A DNA stretch of 64,000 nucleotides from Cryptomeria japonica (taxonomy: Eukaryota > Streptophyta > Pinopsida > Cupressales > Cupressaceae), in assembly GCF_030272615.1 (NCBI RefSeq), contig NC_081414.1:914137648-914201647 (forward strand), read 5' to 3'. The position numbers and the translations under genes were made by a program. Below are positions 12,640 through 24,733 of the stretch, one piece after another. The notes beneath the pieces are model-generated. The model made no database searches. It saw only the letters and a list, made by a program, of their open reading frames with translations, and was not told where the DNA came from. The first letter of the stretch is position 1; the number at the start of each line of letters is the position of its first letter.

Positions 12640-13231
12640 CCCAGCCATTCTAAATCAGAAGATCTCTCAGGCTCCCCAGGCATGAAGATGACTACTAGTT
12701 CTGGCTACTGATCCGATGTTGAGATTCTCAAAAAAATCTAATCTCTGAACCCAGTGTACCAGTCCGTGCCTTCTAGAATTGGGACTATCATATGGACACG
12801 CAGAAGAAATTATACATCGATCTCAGTGTGGTACCGATGGGAAGATAGAGTCATGGACTTTAAACCACTGATAAGTGGATGCCACGCCACTTCTTCATTC
12901 TGTGCGATGAACCGCTCCAAGTCAGATGTCGTAGGGAGTCCTAGGAAGGGTACATGGTATGTGACTACGTCATTGAGCCCACCCAAGTAAGCTAAGGGAA
13001 AAAGTGTCTGAGTCAGCTGTGTTGTTAGCAACTCAGACTGACCGCAATCCAACAGAGAGGCTACGAAGCGCGAGCAAATGTCTATATTTACCCTATATCA
13101 GTCTAAGTTGCCAATGAAATCCTCCCCAAGTATCCATTTGATTGTGGCTATTATTAAGGGCTATTATTAAGAGACTTGCACCCTTTTGCTGACAAGTGAA
13201 ACATGAGTATCCATTTCTTCAAAAACTCCAT
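12640..13231 (-). pseudogene. Antisense open tract in the inner Tat element
   Basis: On the strand opposite to gag-pol there is a protein-like reading from an ATG at 13231 (MEFLKKWILMFHLSAKG...). Well-formed stretches follow, such as LGGLNDVVTYHVPFLGLPTT and SDLERFIAQNEEVAWHPLIS. It ends in an acidic patch (DLEWLGEDEDSDIDEGD) near 12640. A TATA box lies upstream. Antisense ORFs between pol and the 3' LTR are known from Tat relatives such as Grande and Retand. I do not recognise the protein family. Fossil, broken in a few places. Confidence 0.5.
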
Positions 13232-13273
13232 CGTTAGAGCTCACATTATGGTAAAAGAATGTCGGAAAAGACA

Positions 13274-13281
13274 TATTTATA
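13274..13281 (-). promoter_or_regulatory. TATA box ahead of the antisense tract
   Basis: TATAAATA on the minus strand, 43 bp upstream of the ATG at 13231. This is close to plant spacing, though it leaves a very short 5' leader. It may be chance in AT-rich DNA. Confidence 0.35.
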
Positions 13282-13858
13282 GAAAAAATCCTTGCAGATA
13301 GATGACTGACAACCAGAGCTTATGCATTCCTAATTCCAATGTCTTTGTCTTGTCTCCATTAATTTGCATCATGCGAACTGGATTACCTCCAAAATACCGG
13401 TGTCCTGTCAGTCACCTCAGGGAGAGAAATGGATGGATGCAAGGAGTCATGCATACATTCATGTTTATGTCATGCTTTAAATATTAAGCTCTGCCAACCC
13501 GTTGCGCTCTGTGTGGCCATTATTTCTGACTGATCCCCTTGATCAAAGAAAGTTGCCTGAGAAACATTTCTCGAGAAATGTCAAGGTAATCAAAGTGCTT
13601 TCTAGGAAAGAGGGAATGATGACACCTTTCATTCATGGGGATTCATCACAGCAGCAATTTGAGTTGGCGCGCATGTAAGAAAATCCTTGCTTTTAAGCAC
13701 TTGATCTTTGCGAAAATCAAGGCATGTTATGCCTTTAAAGCTCAAAAGTTCTCTCTGTCATCGGCCTGTTTTTCCTATCTTTGAAGAGTGAAGCAAGAGG
13801 AAGACGAGCAGGGTTCCATCTCCCATCTTTAGTTTAGCAAGCGAAAGGAAAGGGAGGA

Positions 13859-16800
13859 TTGTCCACATATATGGATTCTGAGGCTGCATCCGCAAGTGTT
13901 GTTCCCAGAAGTTTCTGGGTTAATGTTTTTGAAGAGTTATCTTATTTCTCGCATGCTATCCCTCCAAGGAAGGAGTATCCAAAGACAAAGGCCAAGGCTA
14001 AAACGATGACTCAGAATGCATCTGTTGTTCTGGATTCTTTAGAAAATGTCTACGAGCCTGAGGTCTGAAGGCAGCCAAAAAACCTTAGAGAGGCTGCTTC
14101 CTTGAGGATGTTGTATCATAGAAATGATCCTCATTCCATAGTAGTGTGATTCTGGAAAAGTGGTGCTCTTCAATCTTTGGTTCCCATAGTTCCATATTGC
14201 CTTGAGCTCATGGCCACTTGTGTGGAGGCTTTTGATCCCACTTTGTGCTCCTTTAGCGGCTCTCACCTGAAATTGACCATATCTCTAGAAGCTATTAGGG
14301 AAATTCTATGCTTCCCAATCTTTGAGAATACAGAGGTCTTCTCAGAAAAATCCATGGAGGAATTTTGGAGTACCAGGAGAGACGCTTTGTCTTTCTATCA
14401 AAGTACCCTCAATCAGAGCCTATCAGCTGGACTTCCAAAGTTCTCTTTGTCCTACAGTGACCTAAAGCAAGATGACCTCAAGGATATCTCATCTACCTTG
14501 GCATAGTTATGTGGTCATGATAGTGACCAGGATGTCATAGCTTCCATGATGGGTTTTCTTTTCAAATGTAGGAAGCAAAGAGAGCCTTTCCACTTTGACT
14601 TCTCTGTGACTATCACTAAGGCCATCGTTAAGTAGTTATCTACTTACGATGAGTTGAGAAATGTAATGTCAGTGTCTTACTGGACACCTCTATTGCTGGC
14701 CTCTTATGATACCTACCTGTTTTTAGATTTGTTCATGGCTCCCGTGCTCATAGACTTTGGAGTGATTCCTGATGAACCTTTAGCTTGTTTCTCCCAAATT
14801 CAGATGAACTGGATGTAGAATGAACACCCTCCTTGCGACTGGTTTGTGGGCCCTGATTTTTCTTTCATCCGCATGCATGGGTTCTCCAAGGAACCTTTCT
14901 GGCTACCCACTTACGTAACTAATCGAACCCTGGCTCTGGAAATGGCAAGGCAGGTGGCAAGAATTAAGCAAGCAATTGGCACTGGAAAGAATGATACCTC
15001 CATCACTAAAAATAACAAGGACATTGGCCCAATTACTCTAGTAAGAAGAAAAGTAGCTGAGGAAACCCTGACATCAAAATTGGTGCAGCTAGGTTTTGTA
15101 GTAATTGATGACTCTTGGAGTTATGACCCTGATGGCTGCTTAAGTAAAAGGAAAAATGTTGTGAGGCATGAACCTCGAAACTTATGGATCAAGCGCACAA
15201 ATCCCTGGGTTGATGACCCTAGCAAATATGTGGGCCCTGACGATTTTCCTGTTCTGGAACGCCCTTCATGGTTAAAGTTTTATTCTCCAGTACAAAGGTT
15301 CAACCCCGCGAAGCCTATTCCTCAGGCATTGTTGGAAAACATGAAGACTTTATCCTAGTCTAGAAAGAAAAGGGAGGATTTTTGGGTTTATCATTAAGAG
15401 GTAAATCAGCTTAGAGCCAGCCTCGGGAATGTACCCTTGGATGAGCGTTTAGAACAAGAATGGGGTAAGGTAAATAAATCTGACGATGAGACAGGTGATA
15501 GTTCCTCCCACGGAGACTCATCTTCCGAGGTAGCCACCTAGCAAGAATTTGGGATTATAAATATCGAAGGGCAGGAGCCAGAGCTACAAATTCTTCCTCC
15601 TTTAGATAGCGCAACTTGCAGGCCTCATTCGCAGGCTAGTAAGAGGCGGTCCGAGAAGAAGTCTTTTGAGAGTACTCCAAAGAAGAAGCCATACCCTAGC
15701 ATGCTAGGAGGGATCCCACCTAATACATTGACAGTAGCATCTTCAGATCTTCAGTCGCTGCATCCTTCTGTTGCTCAGGTACGCCCTCTTTTCCCTTTGT
15801 CTTAGACTCTGGATGTTCTTTTGAAAGCCCCATGACTATTATGCGAACCTCAGTCCCTACCGCTCTCACTTTAGCCTTGACGGTTATGCTAGTTAATCCC
15901 CAAGATGTGCTCATACAGACTTATGTCCCATTCCTGAATGCGGCTCCCATATCCGCAACTTTTCAATTGCCCACCTCAGAAGTAGTCCCTATATCGCATA
16001 GGCTAGGTTTTGAAGAGTCATCTCCCCAAGCTATGAGTGCAACGTCTTCCAGCCCTTTCCCATTAGTAGGCTCCCCTTTTGTCCCGTTATTTTCCCCACT
16101 GGCTGTAACCCATCCCGTCCAACTTGCTTTCGCTACTCCTTTTTCGTATTTCCCTCTTGCAGTCCCTCCTGGTGCAGCTTTTGCAGGTCAAGCCATCGAT
16201 CATCTAGATGAGTTCCAGCAGCAGGTTGTTTATGATAGAACCACCAACTTGAGTAAGACCAGCAAGCAAAAGGAGAAGGAAGGTGTTTGTCACACCTGAC
16301 CTCGTTTACAAACGTATTTTAGTGAGCAAAGGGATTGCCTATACTCTACAAATCTAGTTCCCAAGGTTGACAAGTTGGAATCTCAGATGAGACATGATGA
16401 CTATGCATTGTAGGCCATCGGTGTTAGTCTCCAAAGAGCCACAGCATTTGACAAGGTCAGAATGATGGAGGAGACTTCCAAAGCAGTATCCATAGACTTT
16501 ATTAAGAAAAGTCATTGTTTGGAAAATCTCAAAGCAGAGAATGTTACTCTCTATGATTCCCTTACCTAGCAAAGGAAGGAAGATAAGGCTCAGGGCTTAG
16601 AGATCAATCTTCTGCAGGGTCTGCTAACTTAGGCTAATTCAGAGAAAGGGAAGTTGCAGTCGGCTCTTAACAACATAAGTTCTCAGCTAAAAGGTCAAGA
16701 AGCGAAAAGAAATGTGGCTCTAAAGGAATTACAAGAGAAGGACACAGAAATACAACGGTTAAAGGTCGCTTGGGTCCAGATGCAGTTGCGTGAAGAAATC

Positions 16801-17840
16801 CTTCTCAAAGAGGATTATGCCCATCAACTAAGTGAAGCCCAGGTATAATGGTCAGAGGTAAAGACGAATCTCAAGGTGGAGCTAAAAGAGAGAGAGACTA
16901 GCCTTAGACAATCCACTGAGCATGTCTTAGATTTGGAGACTCTTCTACGATAGGAGGAGGATTGTACATTGCAATTGCAGTAGGCCGTCAGAACTAGGGA
17001 GGCAAAGATCCTAGCCTTGGAGAATCAAGTGGCCATTGAACAAAGTAAATGCAATAAACTCCAGTAGGAGATGACGGTGAAAGATAATGAAATATCTCGA
17101 TTGTTGAGCCTTCCACCTCTGTAGCAGATTGCTCCAGATTTTTCTATCATGTTGACAAAACTCTATGTTTCTCATTGGGAAAAGGTAAAAGAGTATTGCC
17201 CATCCTTGCAGCCGGTGTTAAGATTTCTTAGTGATGCACAATCCCTCTATGTTGAAGTCAATGCCCTTATTAACAGTTCTATGCTTGTCATCGGAACCTA
17301 AGTTCCCAGTGGCCCAAAATCTTATTTAGTTGCTATATTCTGCTCAGGATGAGAAACTTAGGGAGAAAGGGATTGCGGACCGCTGACAATTGATCAAAAA
17401 GACTAATATTTTCATAAACCAACATAGGACAATCATGTAGGTTTCAGCTGCCCTAACGCCTTTGCAATTTTCAGTTCCAGACATTAGACGACATTTAGAG
17501 AAGTTCATTTCTTTGGGCTTACCTTCTCCTTTCCCTGCAGACAATTTTGTACTAGGGATTGAACAAGTATTGCAGTAGGTTAAAAATTTGCAACAGGATA
17601 GAGCTTTCCTGCTGTAGCTGGGGAATCCCATTTCGGTGAATGAGGTGGACCGTCTTTTGCATCCTCTAGCCCAACTCTCTGCTTTCCTGAAATAGGTACA
17701 AGACAAACCTGTACCTCTGCCCTTTGAGGAAGTAATTTGCTTGGATCAATATTTTCAAGATTTAGAGGTGCAAGCTTTTCTCTCTAAAGATGAATGGTTT
17801 CCTTTGCAACAAACTTTTGACCTGTTCGGTCCTATTGTGG
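13859..17840 (+). pseudogene. Long extra 3' open tract of the inner Tat element
   Basis: About 4 kb of sense-strand, protein-like sequence lies between integrase and 3' LTR, in several open stretches. The first part (13859-15358) is globular and includes LTISLEAIREILCFPIF and MARQVARIKQAIGTGK. Next comes a low-complexity Pro/Ser region (15800-16290). From about 16400 to 17100 it is coiled-coil-like (QLKGQEAKRNVALKELQEKD; EIQRLKVAWVQMQLREE). I recognise no enzyme and no clear envelope feature (no signal peptide or membrane anchor). The outer element has a counterpart at 23325-24733 plus 32823-35050. Fossil, broken many times. Confidence 0.55.
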
Positions 17841-17921
17841 CCTGAGTTTTGGTCCATGAAACTAGTATTTTTGGGTTCTCCTATTCCGCAAGCAGAATTT
17901 CCCCTATTAGTCACCAGGAAA

Positions 17922-18959
17922 TGTTCAATTTATTTTTCCCCGGTCTAAGTTTTTGGCGGGCCTGGTTGTTTTTGCTTTTATTCAGCAGCGTGGGGCGCGA
18001 AGGACACTTGGCATCACGACATTGCTCCCTCGGTTCTTTTTTGGCATCTAGTTTTTAAAGCAGCACAATGGTGACAAATGACAGCGTGTGTTTACTATTT
18101 TTGATGGGCCCACCCATTAGCGTAGTATGCGAGCGGTTCCTTGCATTCGTGTCATTTTCAACAGCCCGTCCACGGTTAGTCGAATCTTTTTAGTTCATGG
18201 TAGTATGCGGACTGTTGCAGGCGAAAAATGGAATTTTAGGAGCTATTTTGTTGGGTGTGACCTCCGTAGCGACATGACATGTTTTTATGTTCAAGGAGGT
18301 TTTACCATTTTGGCATTTTGGGGGAGTTGTTTTCATGAGTGGGAGCTCTTTAAATGTTGTTTTTCCCTTTTGCAAGGGGGTTCAGAACTTTGAAAAGAAA
18401 GACAATTAAGTTTGCTAAGTAGGAGTCTTTATTTCCAGCCTTTTAAAACTATTGTGGTTCTACTGGAGGAAGGTTATTTGTGCCTGCGGCCTTTATGATG
18501 CCTCTTTCAGTATGCTTTTGATGGTATTTTTTTGTGTTGTTGCGTTAAAACTCCAATAACTTTGGGAATAGATCCATCTAAGATTTTGCCGATTGAACTA
18601 TGTCTCGTACTTGTTATCTAGTAAATGCATGATGAATATTTCCTTATGTTGCAGATAAATTTGATTGTAACTTCTGATTATGTTCTTGATCTGGGCTGGT
18701 AGATTGTTGAATGAGCTTATAGAAGTTATATGTTTCTTGATTTCTATATATTCATTGTCTTTTAATGATCTGGTGTATCACCTCAGTAGTTTAGTGTTAC
18801 TACTTTAAGGGTGTCTTCTTTCTTTCCATTTTCTCAAAAGCCAAGGAAGAGCCAACTTCTCAATCCCGGAGGTCATTCAGTGTAACCTACCCATATCGGT
18901 CCCTAGCACTGAATTTCCCATAAGGCTGTTTATTCCTAAAGCAAAATTTAGAGTCAACA
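17922..18959 (+). repeat. 3' LTR of the inner Tat element
   Basis: Starts TGTTCAATTTATTTTTCCCC, ends AGTCAACA, and aligns with 5275-6317. Directly after it the outer element's reverse transcriptase resumes (NLNVASLKDNYS), which fixes the right boundary. Confidence 0.9.
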
Positions 18960-19990
18960 AGAATCTAAATGTTGCTTCCTTGAAAGATAATTACTCTTCT
19001 CCTAATATGGAAGCTATGTTGCAAAGAGTGACTGGTTGTGACATGTTGTCTATGATGGACGGGTTCTCAAGGTATAATCAGGTGTTAGTAAAAGAATTTG
19101 AACAATTCAAAACTACTTTCACCACCCCTTGGGGAACATATGTGTATGTTAGAATGCCTTTTGGTTTGAAAAATGTTGGAGCTAATTTTCAAAGGGCAAT
19201 GGATGTAGCTTTGAAGGAATTCATCAATATTATCATGGTAGTATATCAAGATGATCTGACATGCTTCTCCAAAAGGGCGGATGATCACTGTGGACACTTA
19301 GAACAGGTTTTCAATAAAGCTCTGGAATTTGGAGTATCCTTAAATCCTATAAAGTGTCATTTTGTTGTTACTGAAGGGAAGCTGCTAGGGCATATTGTCT
19401 CTAAAGGAGTAAGAATAGACCCTGAAAGAATTGAGGCTATAAACAATGTGCCTGGACCAAATAATGTTAAAGGTATCCAATCTTTCTTGGGCAAAGTAAA
19501 TTTTGTTAGAAGATTTATTGCAAATTTTGCAGAGATACTCAAGCCCATTATTAAACTACTTAAAAGGGATACAAAGTTCTGTTGGGATCAAGAAGCTTCA
19601 AAGGCTTTTGATGAGATCAAAAGGGCTATTCAGGAGGCACTAGTGTTGAAGTCCCCTGACTATAGTAAGCCTTTCTCTTTGTTTTCTTTTGCTTCATATC
19701 ACACAATGGATGCAATTCTTTTACAAAAGGATAATGAAGGATATGAACATCCTATAGCTTTTTATAGAAAATCTTTGCAGGCTGCAGAGTTAAAATATGA
19801 AATTATGGAGAAGCAAGCATATGCTTTGGTCAAGGCTGTTAAAGCTTTTAGGCCATATCTTGTAAATGGACAAGTAGCTGCCTATGTCCCACATGCTGCT
19901 GTCAAAGATATTTTATCCTAGTCTGAGGTCATAGGTAAGAGATGCAGATGGATAACTAGAATCCAAGAGTTTGATTTAGAAATTAAGATC
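18960..19990 (+). pseudogene. Reverse transcriptase (right part) and gypsy RNase H of the outer Tat element
   Basis: Resumes at LNVASLKDNYSSPNMEAML, then MMDGFSRYNQVLVKEFEQFK, PWGTYVYVRMPFGLKNVGA, the active-site region VVYQDDLTCFSK, and VTEGKLLGHIVSKGVRIDPE. The connection block FLGKVNFVRRFIANFAEILK follows, then RNase H from about 19560 (FCWDQEASKAFDEIKRAIQE; HPIAFYRKSLQAAELKYEI). With the part at 4840-5274 this is one domain split by the nested element. Confidence 0.9.
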
Positions 19991-20229
19991 ACTAAATTGG
20001 TGAGAGGTTTAGGCCTTGCTAAGCTTATGGCTGAATCAAACCTTCTTGATGTTGAAGTGAATAATGTTGAAGTTGAGAACATCTTGGTCACCAGTATTGA
20101 AACACAACCTTGGTACTCAAAGATAGTACATTATTTGAGGGATGTAACATTTTCAGAAGGAATGACCCATAACCAGAGAAGAACTCTGAATTTGAAGTCA
20201 CAGAAGTATGTTCTCATTTAGGGTGATCT

Positions 20230-21366
20230 GTTTTGGAGGAATAGAGATGGGGCATTTCTAATGTGTTTGGATAAATCCGAGGCTAAGAGAGTGTTGAATG
20301 AAATGCATGATGGAGTGTGTGGGGGTCATTACTCTGCCAAGACAACTGTTGGTAAGATAGTTTAGGCTGGATATTATTGGCCTACTTTGTTTAAAGGTGC
20401 CCATGAACATGTCCAGAGATGTGACCCATGTCAGAAGTTTTCATCAAAGTTTAAGTATGAGGGAGCTTTACCCCTCAACCCAGCCACAGTGGAAGCCCCT
20501 TTTGTCCAATGGGCATTGATTTTATTGGAGAAATCGTTGAGAAATCAGGAAGAGGTCATAGGTGGATTATAGTAGCTACTGATTATTTTACCAAATGGAT
20601 TGAAGCTATACCCACCAGGAGAGCTACAAGTAAGGTTGTTATTGATTTTATGATGGATAATGTCATAACCAGATTTAGAGTCCCTGTAAAACTAGTGATA
20701 GATAATGCCATGAGCTTCAGGTCAGAAGAGTTCATTGAATTTTTTACCAGTCATGGAATAGTTATGTCTTACTCTTCGCCTTATCATCCTCAGGGTAACA
20801 GGCAAGCTGAATCAAGTAACAAGAGCCTCTTGAATATTATCAAGAAGATCTTGGAAGAGAATAAAAGGTCTTGGGACCAAAAGTTAAAATTAGCTTTATG
20901 AGTTGATAGAGTTACTGTCAAGAAAGCTATTGGGGTTTCACCTTTTGAATTAGTTTATGGCACACAATCTAGTGTGCCAGTCAATAATCTTCTTCCAGTG
21001 TATAAGTTCCTACGAGCTGAAGACATGGAGTTATCTGAGCCTATGAAAGACCAGATGATTCAAATAGTGGAAGTAGAAGAAATTAGAACTTTGTCTCACA
21101 AGAGGAATTTAAAGATCCAATTGTAGTCCAAATATCTATTTGACAAGAGAACCTTATTGAGAAAGTTCCAAATTGGTGATGTAATTCTTCAATGGAATGT
21201 GAAAGGACAGGATAAGGGAGAACACAAAAAATTTGAGTCACTATGGATTGGCCCCTCCGTGGTTTGTGATCTTAGTGGAAAGGATTCATATTTTTTGAAG
21301 AATATGAATGGTGAAGTACAGGAATTTCCAGTGCATGGAAAATTAATGAAACATTACTTCTCTTGA
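20230..21366 (+). pseudogene. Integrase of the outer Tat element
   Basis: Zinc-finger region MHDGVCGGHYSAKTTVGKI ... CDPCQKF. The DDE core includes IDFIGEIVEKSGRGHRWIIV, DYFTKWIEAIPTRRATSK, LVIDNAMSFRSEEFIEF, and PYHPQGNRQAESSNKSL with the third acidic position nearby. The C-terminal part 21157-21366 ends LMKHYFS and has no chromodomain. Fossil, a few breaks. Confidence 0.85.
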
Positions 21367-21369
21367 TGA

Positions 21370-21890
21370 CCATGCACAATAGGTCCTTGTCTGTACATAT
21401 TTAGGTTTGCTTTTGTTGTTGTTTTTCGGGCTTGTGTTTGGTCTATTTCTCCAAAGAGTTTCTGAATTCTTGTTTTGATCTTGTGATCAACCATCCCCAG
21501 TCAGAGCCGCTGTTATCACTATTTAAAAAATGAATATTCTTGTTCCATAATTGGCTAAAAGTCTGCAAAAAATTGAGTTTGGTATGGCCTTGTTGCCTCT
21601 GATTGTCTTAGGTCAGAAGAGGGTTTAAGGTTTGAGTTCTAACCCTTCCAGTTTTTGAGAAAAACCCTTATGTTCTAATTTCATGTTACTTTTGTCACTT
21701 AAAGAAGGGTTGGTCTGTCATGAGAAGTGTCCCCCCATTAGTTATTTACCTAAGCAGTCCCTTATTTTTTTAAATTTATGCACCTTTACTTTACCTTGTT
21801 CTAATGTTTGTCGGGCCCCGTAAGTATTGTGCAACTCTTTGTTAATCTAGCGATTGTCATTGTTTCGTTAAGTGAAGTTGCTAGCAGGTT
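21370..21890 (+). other. Spacer after integrase of the outer Tat element
   Basis: T-rich non-coding sequence with no open frame of note and no recognisable repeat. It leads into the tandem-repeat region. Confidence 0.5.
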
Positions 21891-23000
21891 AATGTTCACG
21901 AAATAGAGAAAGGCATAGGCGGGCTCGACCAGGTGGATTGATCATTAGATAAAAGAACTGCATCTTGATTATGATCCAACGGCTCGCGTTGATTCACTAG
22001 CCCGAGATGCACATGGTATATGTCCTGCGAAACAGCGAAAGACTTGGTGGGTCCCAGAGACGAGTGACTTTCCTTGGCTAAAGGGTGATCGAGTTGGAAA
22101 AGGATCAACGAATCACATTGATTTGGGGCCAAAGATGCATGTGTCCTACCTTTGGTGAAATAGAGAAAAGGCTAGGCGGGTCCGAGCAAGGTGGTCATAG
22201 AAAGGATAAACAACAGGCAAGTTCCTGAGATCTAACGACCCACGTGGATTCGTGAAGACAAGATGATTGCAAGTTAGCCTTCGTGAAATTGCAAAAGATA
22301 GGTGGCAATGACATGAAGGCATGATGTGGCACGACAAATGGTGTGTTTCGTAGAGTGTAATAGTGACATGTCGAGTACACATGGCTCTGAAGGGTAGTTG
22401 AGGGCCCGCCTTGATTTCAACCAGCAGTTATGTGGAAAATAGTGGAGTAAAGCACGTGGTAGTTTCAGAATGGAACCCAATGGAACTTATTAGGCAAATG
22501 GTTGACTGCCACGTGGTGTTCGTTAACCGGTGATGAGGTTATGTAAGTGATCTTCGAGAATAAAGGGCCCACTTGAAAGGTTTGAAGCCTGTTAAAAGAT
22601 ATTCATCTCGTGGTCGATCTAACTGTCATTATTGTTTCGTGGCTCGAAGATGCCTGTAGCTTAGTCTGCCTGCAGCTTAGTCTCTGTGAAATGGAAAAAA
22701 CCGTTAGCCATCGAGGTGAGGCCTGGTTAGTTAGTGAGACTGACACTCATTGTTGGAGTTAAAGACTAGGCAGTTAGAGCTTGATCTAATGGCTGGCCTG
22801 GCTTTGTAAAGGAAAACTGCACGAGTGTTAAAGCCCGCAAAATAGCGAAAAGAAGGTAGGGCCCGACACTAACACAGAGAGATCAGATGAAGATAAAGGC
22901 AGTGTAAGTTCTCATAATCCAAAGGCCAGCGTTGCTTCATGAAAGAAAAGTGCAAAGGTTTTATGTTCTACGAAATAGCGAAAGAGAGAAACAAAGAAAA
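21890..23000 (+). repeat. Decayed ~130-bp tandem repeat array in the 3' spacer of the outer Tat element
   Basis: The motif (C/T)GAAATAGCGAAAG, often followed by GTAGGCGGGTCC-like sequence, recurs near 21899, 22028, 22157, 22284, 22431, 22556, 22688, 22837 and 22968. The spacing is about 125-149 bp. A second shared block, GATC(C/T)AACGGCTCGCG-like, lies about 80 bp further in several units. Units are strongly diverged. Tandem arrays in the 3' untranslated part of Tat/Ogre elements are a known source of plant satellites. Short open frames here are shadows of the repeat. Confidence 0.65.
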
Positions 23001-23324
23001 ATACTCAGAGAAGTTATGACACGTTGGAGCCTGTTTTTGAATTCGGTTTGTGAATTCAATTTTGAGGTGATGGCCGAAGCATGTGGGGTTAATTCCTGAA
23101 ATTCAATGCCAACCTTCTATATTAGAAGTCCACATCAACTTGAATGTTAATATAATTTCATCGAAGTCTGTTGCAGAGCAATTGGTGCGGAGTGGTTTTC
23201 TTCAGGCGAATAACAGGTTTTTGTGTTGTTTCTTGATAATTCTGGTATGTTTTCAGTCCTTAGTGTGTGAATTGTTTCAATAGAGGTCTATGCAAGTTTC
23301 AATTGGTATAGTTGCATATTCAAG

Positions 23325-24733
23325 ATGGCACGAAGAAGGGAGTTGATAGGAGAAGTGAATTACCAGGACATGAACATTTGTGATGATGTTTTAGAACAAT
23401 TAACCATGTCTACCAATGTCGGGGCTAAGGCCAAAGAATTAGTACCAAAGAACCCTCATCTAAGAATTAAGGATGGCCTATATGATAAAGGAAATTGGTT
23501 AAGGGACCCAGAAATAGGGATGTCAGGTCTAGGACTGTTCAAAGTAGGTTTTGGGAAGAGACATTGCCTTGCCCCTTTGAATAGCATATGGAAACTGGAT
23601 GTGGGGAAGCTTGTGGTCCCTGGTGTATTCATGGATGTAGATTTGTTGACCCTGATTGCACAAAATTATGGCCCTATAGCAAGATGTATCAAGAGTGTGA
23701 AAGGATCAGCCTTGATTGAAATAAAAGATGATGAATTCCAAAACATGTTTAAACTCAGTGAGGCTTCCAATTTGTTAGAGCCTATTGACTTTGAGTCATT
23801 AGCCCAAATCTACAATGCACAAAGGGATCATCTTAGGAGTGTCCCATTGAAATAATTCTTTGTTAAGATAGGGGGGTTAACAGTTCTAGACCCCAACACA
23901 ATGGAACCATTCACCCTCAATTTGTTTACTCTGAGAGCTAAGGGTATGTATTGGGCACTATGTCAGATCTTTGGAGAAGATGCTGAGAGAAACATGCCAA
24001 CCCATTACATGCTGATGATTGCACAAATTCTAAATCCCTCCCTAGAAATAACATTTGATTTTGCGCCATACCTTACTAATGCAATTCATGCAGGGCTAGT
24101 ACGGATAAAAAATGGTAAGGTGGATAGGCCGTTTGGATGGTACTCCCTGTTAATGCACATGTTTTTGTTCAAAGGTGCTTACTATTTTGCAAAGGAAATG
24201 GACTTGGTTAAGGTAAAGGATAAGGAAGAGATGGCGGTCCAACTTTGGAGCACTGTTTTATCCTGGGATAGAGAAGATGCTAGTTTTTTGAAGTTTGATA
24301 GATGCTTTGCATCTAAGATTAGAATTCCTTTATGCATAGAAAACCCTAGGATTCCTAAGGCTCTTTCGGAATTCCTCAGGCCTAAATAGTTTGTAGAGGG
24401 CATTAAGATTGTTCACAATTCGGGAGATATGTATTTGTACCTTGAATCTACCATTTTTTAGAGTGTATAGTTTTAGAGGTACTCCCTATTTACTGCCCTT
24501 TCAGGTCCCATTGAAAATAGGAATTATAGAAGTATTGAGTCAAATTGGAGGAGTACAAGAGGCAGAGTTGACCAATAGGGGTAAAGGGACCATTCTCACA
24601 ACTATCACCATGGCCCACCATTTTGTAATCACTAAAGGTGGGTGGAAATAATTTGAAGAATTCTTTAAGCCATATAGGCTATGAACTACAGTTTCAAGAT
24701 GTGCAGACCCTGAGGACTTTTTCAATGGCATGT
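23325..24733 (+). pseudogene. Extra 3' open tract of the outer Tat element, left part
   Basis: Starts MARRRELIGEVNYQDMNICD and reads through globular protein-like sequence: IARCIKSVKGSALIEIKDDE; then MEPFTLNLFTLRAKGMYWAL, HAGLVRIKNGKVDRPFGWYS, HMFLFKGAYYFAKEMDLVKV. It lies downstream of integrase, where the inner Tat element also has a long extra tract. The pattern around SALIEIKDDEFQNMFKLSEA resembles HLKLTISLEAIREILCFPIF at about 14265 in the inner one. I recognise no known function. The chromovirus interrupts it at 24733/24734 and the tract resumes at 32823. Fossil with few breaks in this half. Confidence 0.6.

Larger units (their letters stand above)
5275..18959 (+). mobile_element. Inner Tat-like Ty3/gypsy LTR retrotransposon nested in the RT of the outer one
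   Basis: Flanked by LTRs of 1043 and 1038 bp with a primer site at 6328. It holds gag, protease, an RNase H, RT, a second RNase H, integrase, an antisense open tract and a long sense 3' tract. The flanking five bases, GGAAC (5270-5274) and AGAAT (18960-18964), look like a decayed target duplication of GGAAT. The LTRs differ at roughly 7% of positions in a 255-bp stretch counted by eye, so it is old. All domains are recognisable, but it is broken, with around twenty or more breaks. It is a different family from the outer element: the proteins are clearly divergent. Confidence 0.9.

Noticed and set aside
13859-17840. Extra 3' tract of the inner Tat element as a retroviral envelope
   Set aside because: No signal peptide, cysteine pattern or membrane anchor is visible; the C-part is coiled-coil-like and soluble in character.
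21896-22480. Several minus-strand frames of 61-78 codons after the outer integrase
   Set aside because: They fall inside the 130-bp tandem array and repeat with it, so they are shadows of the repeat.
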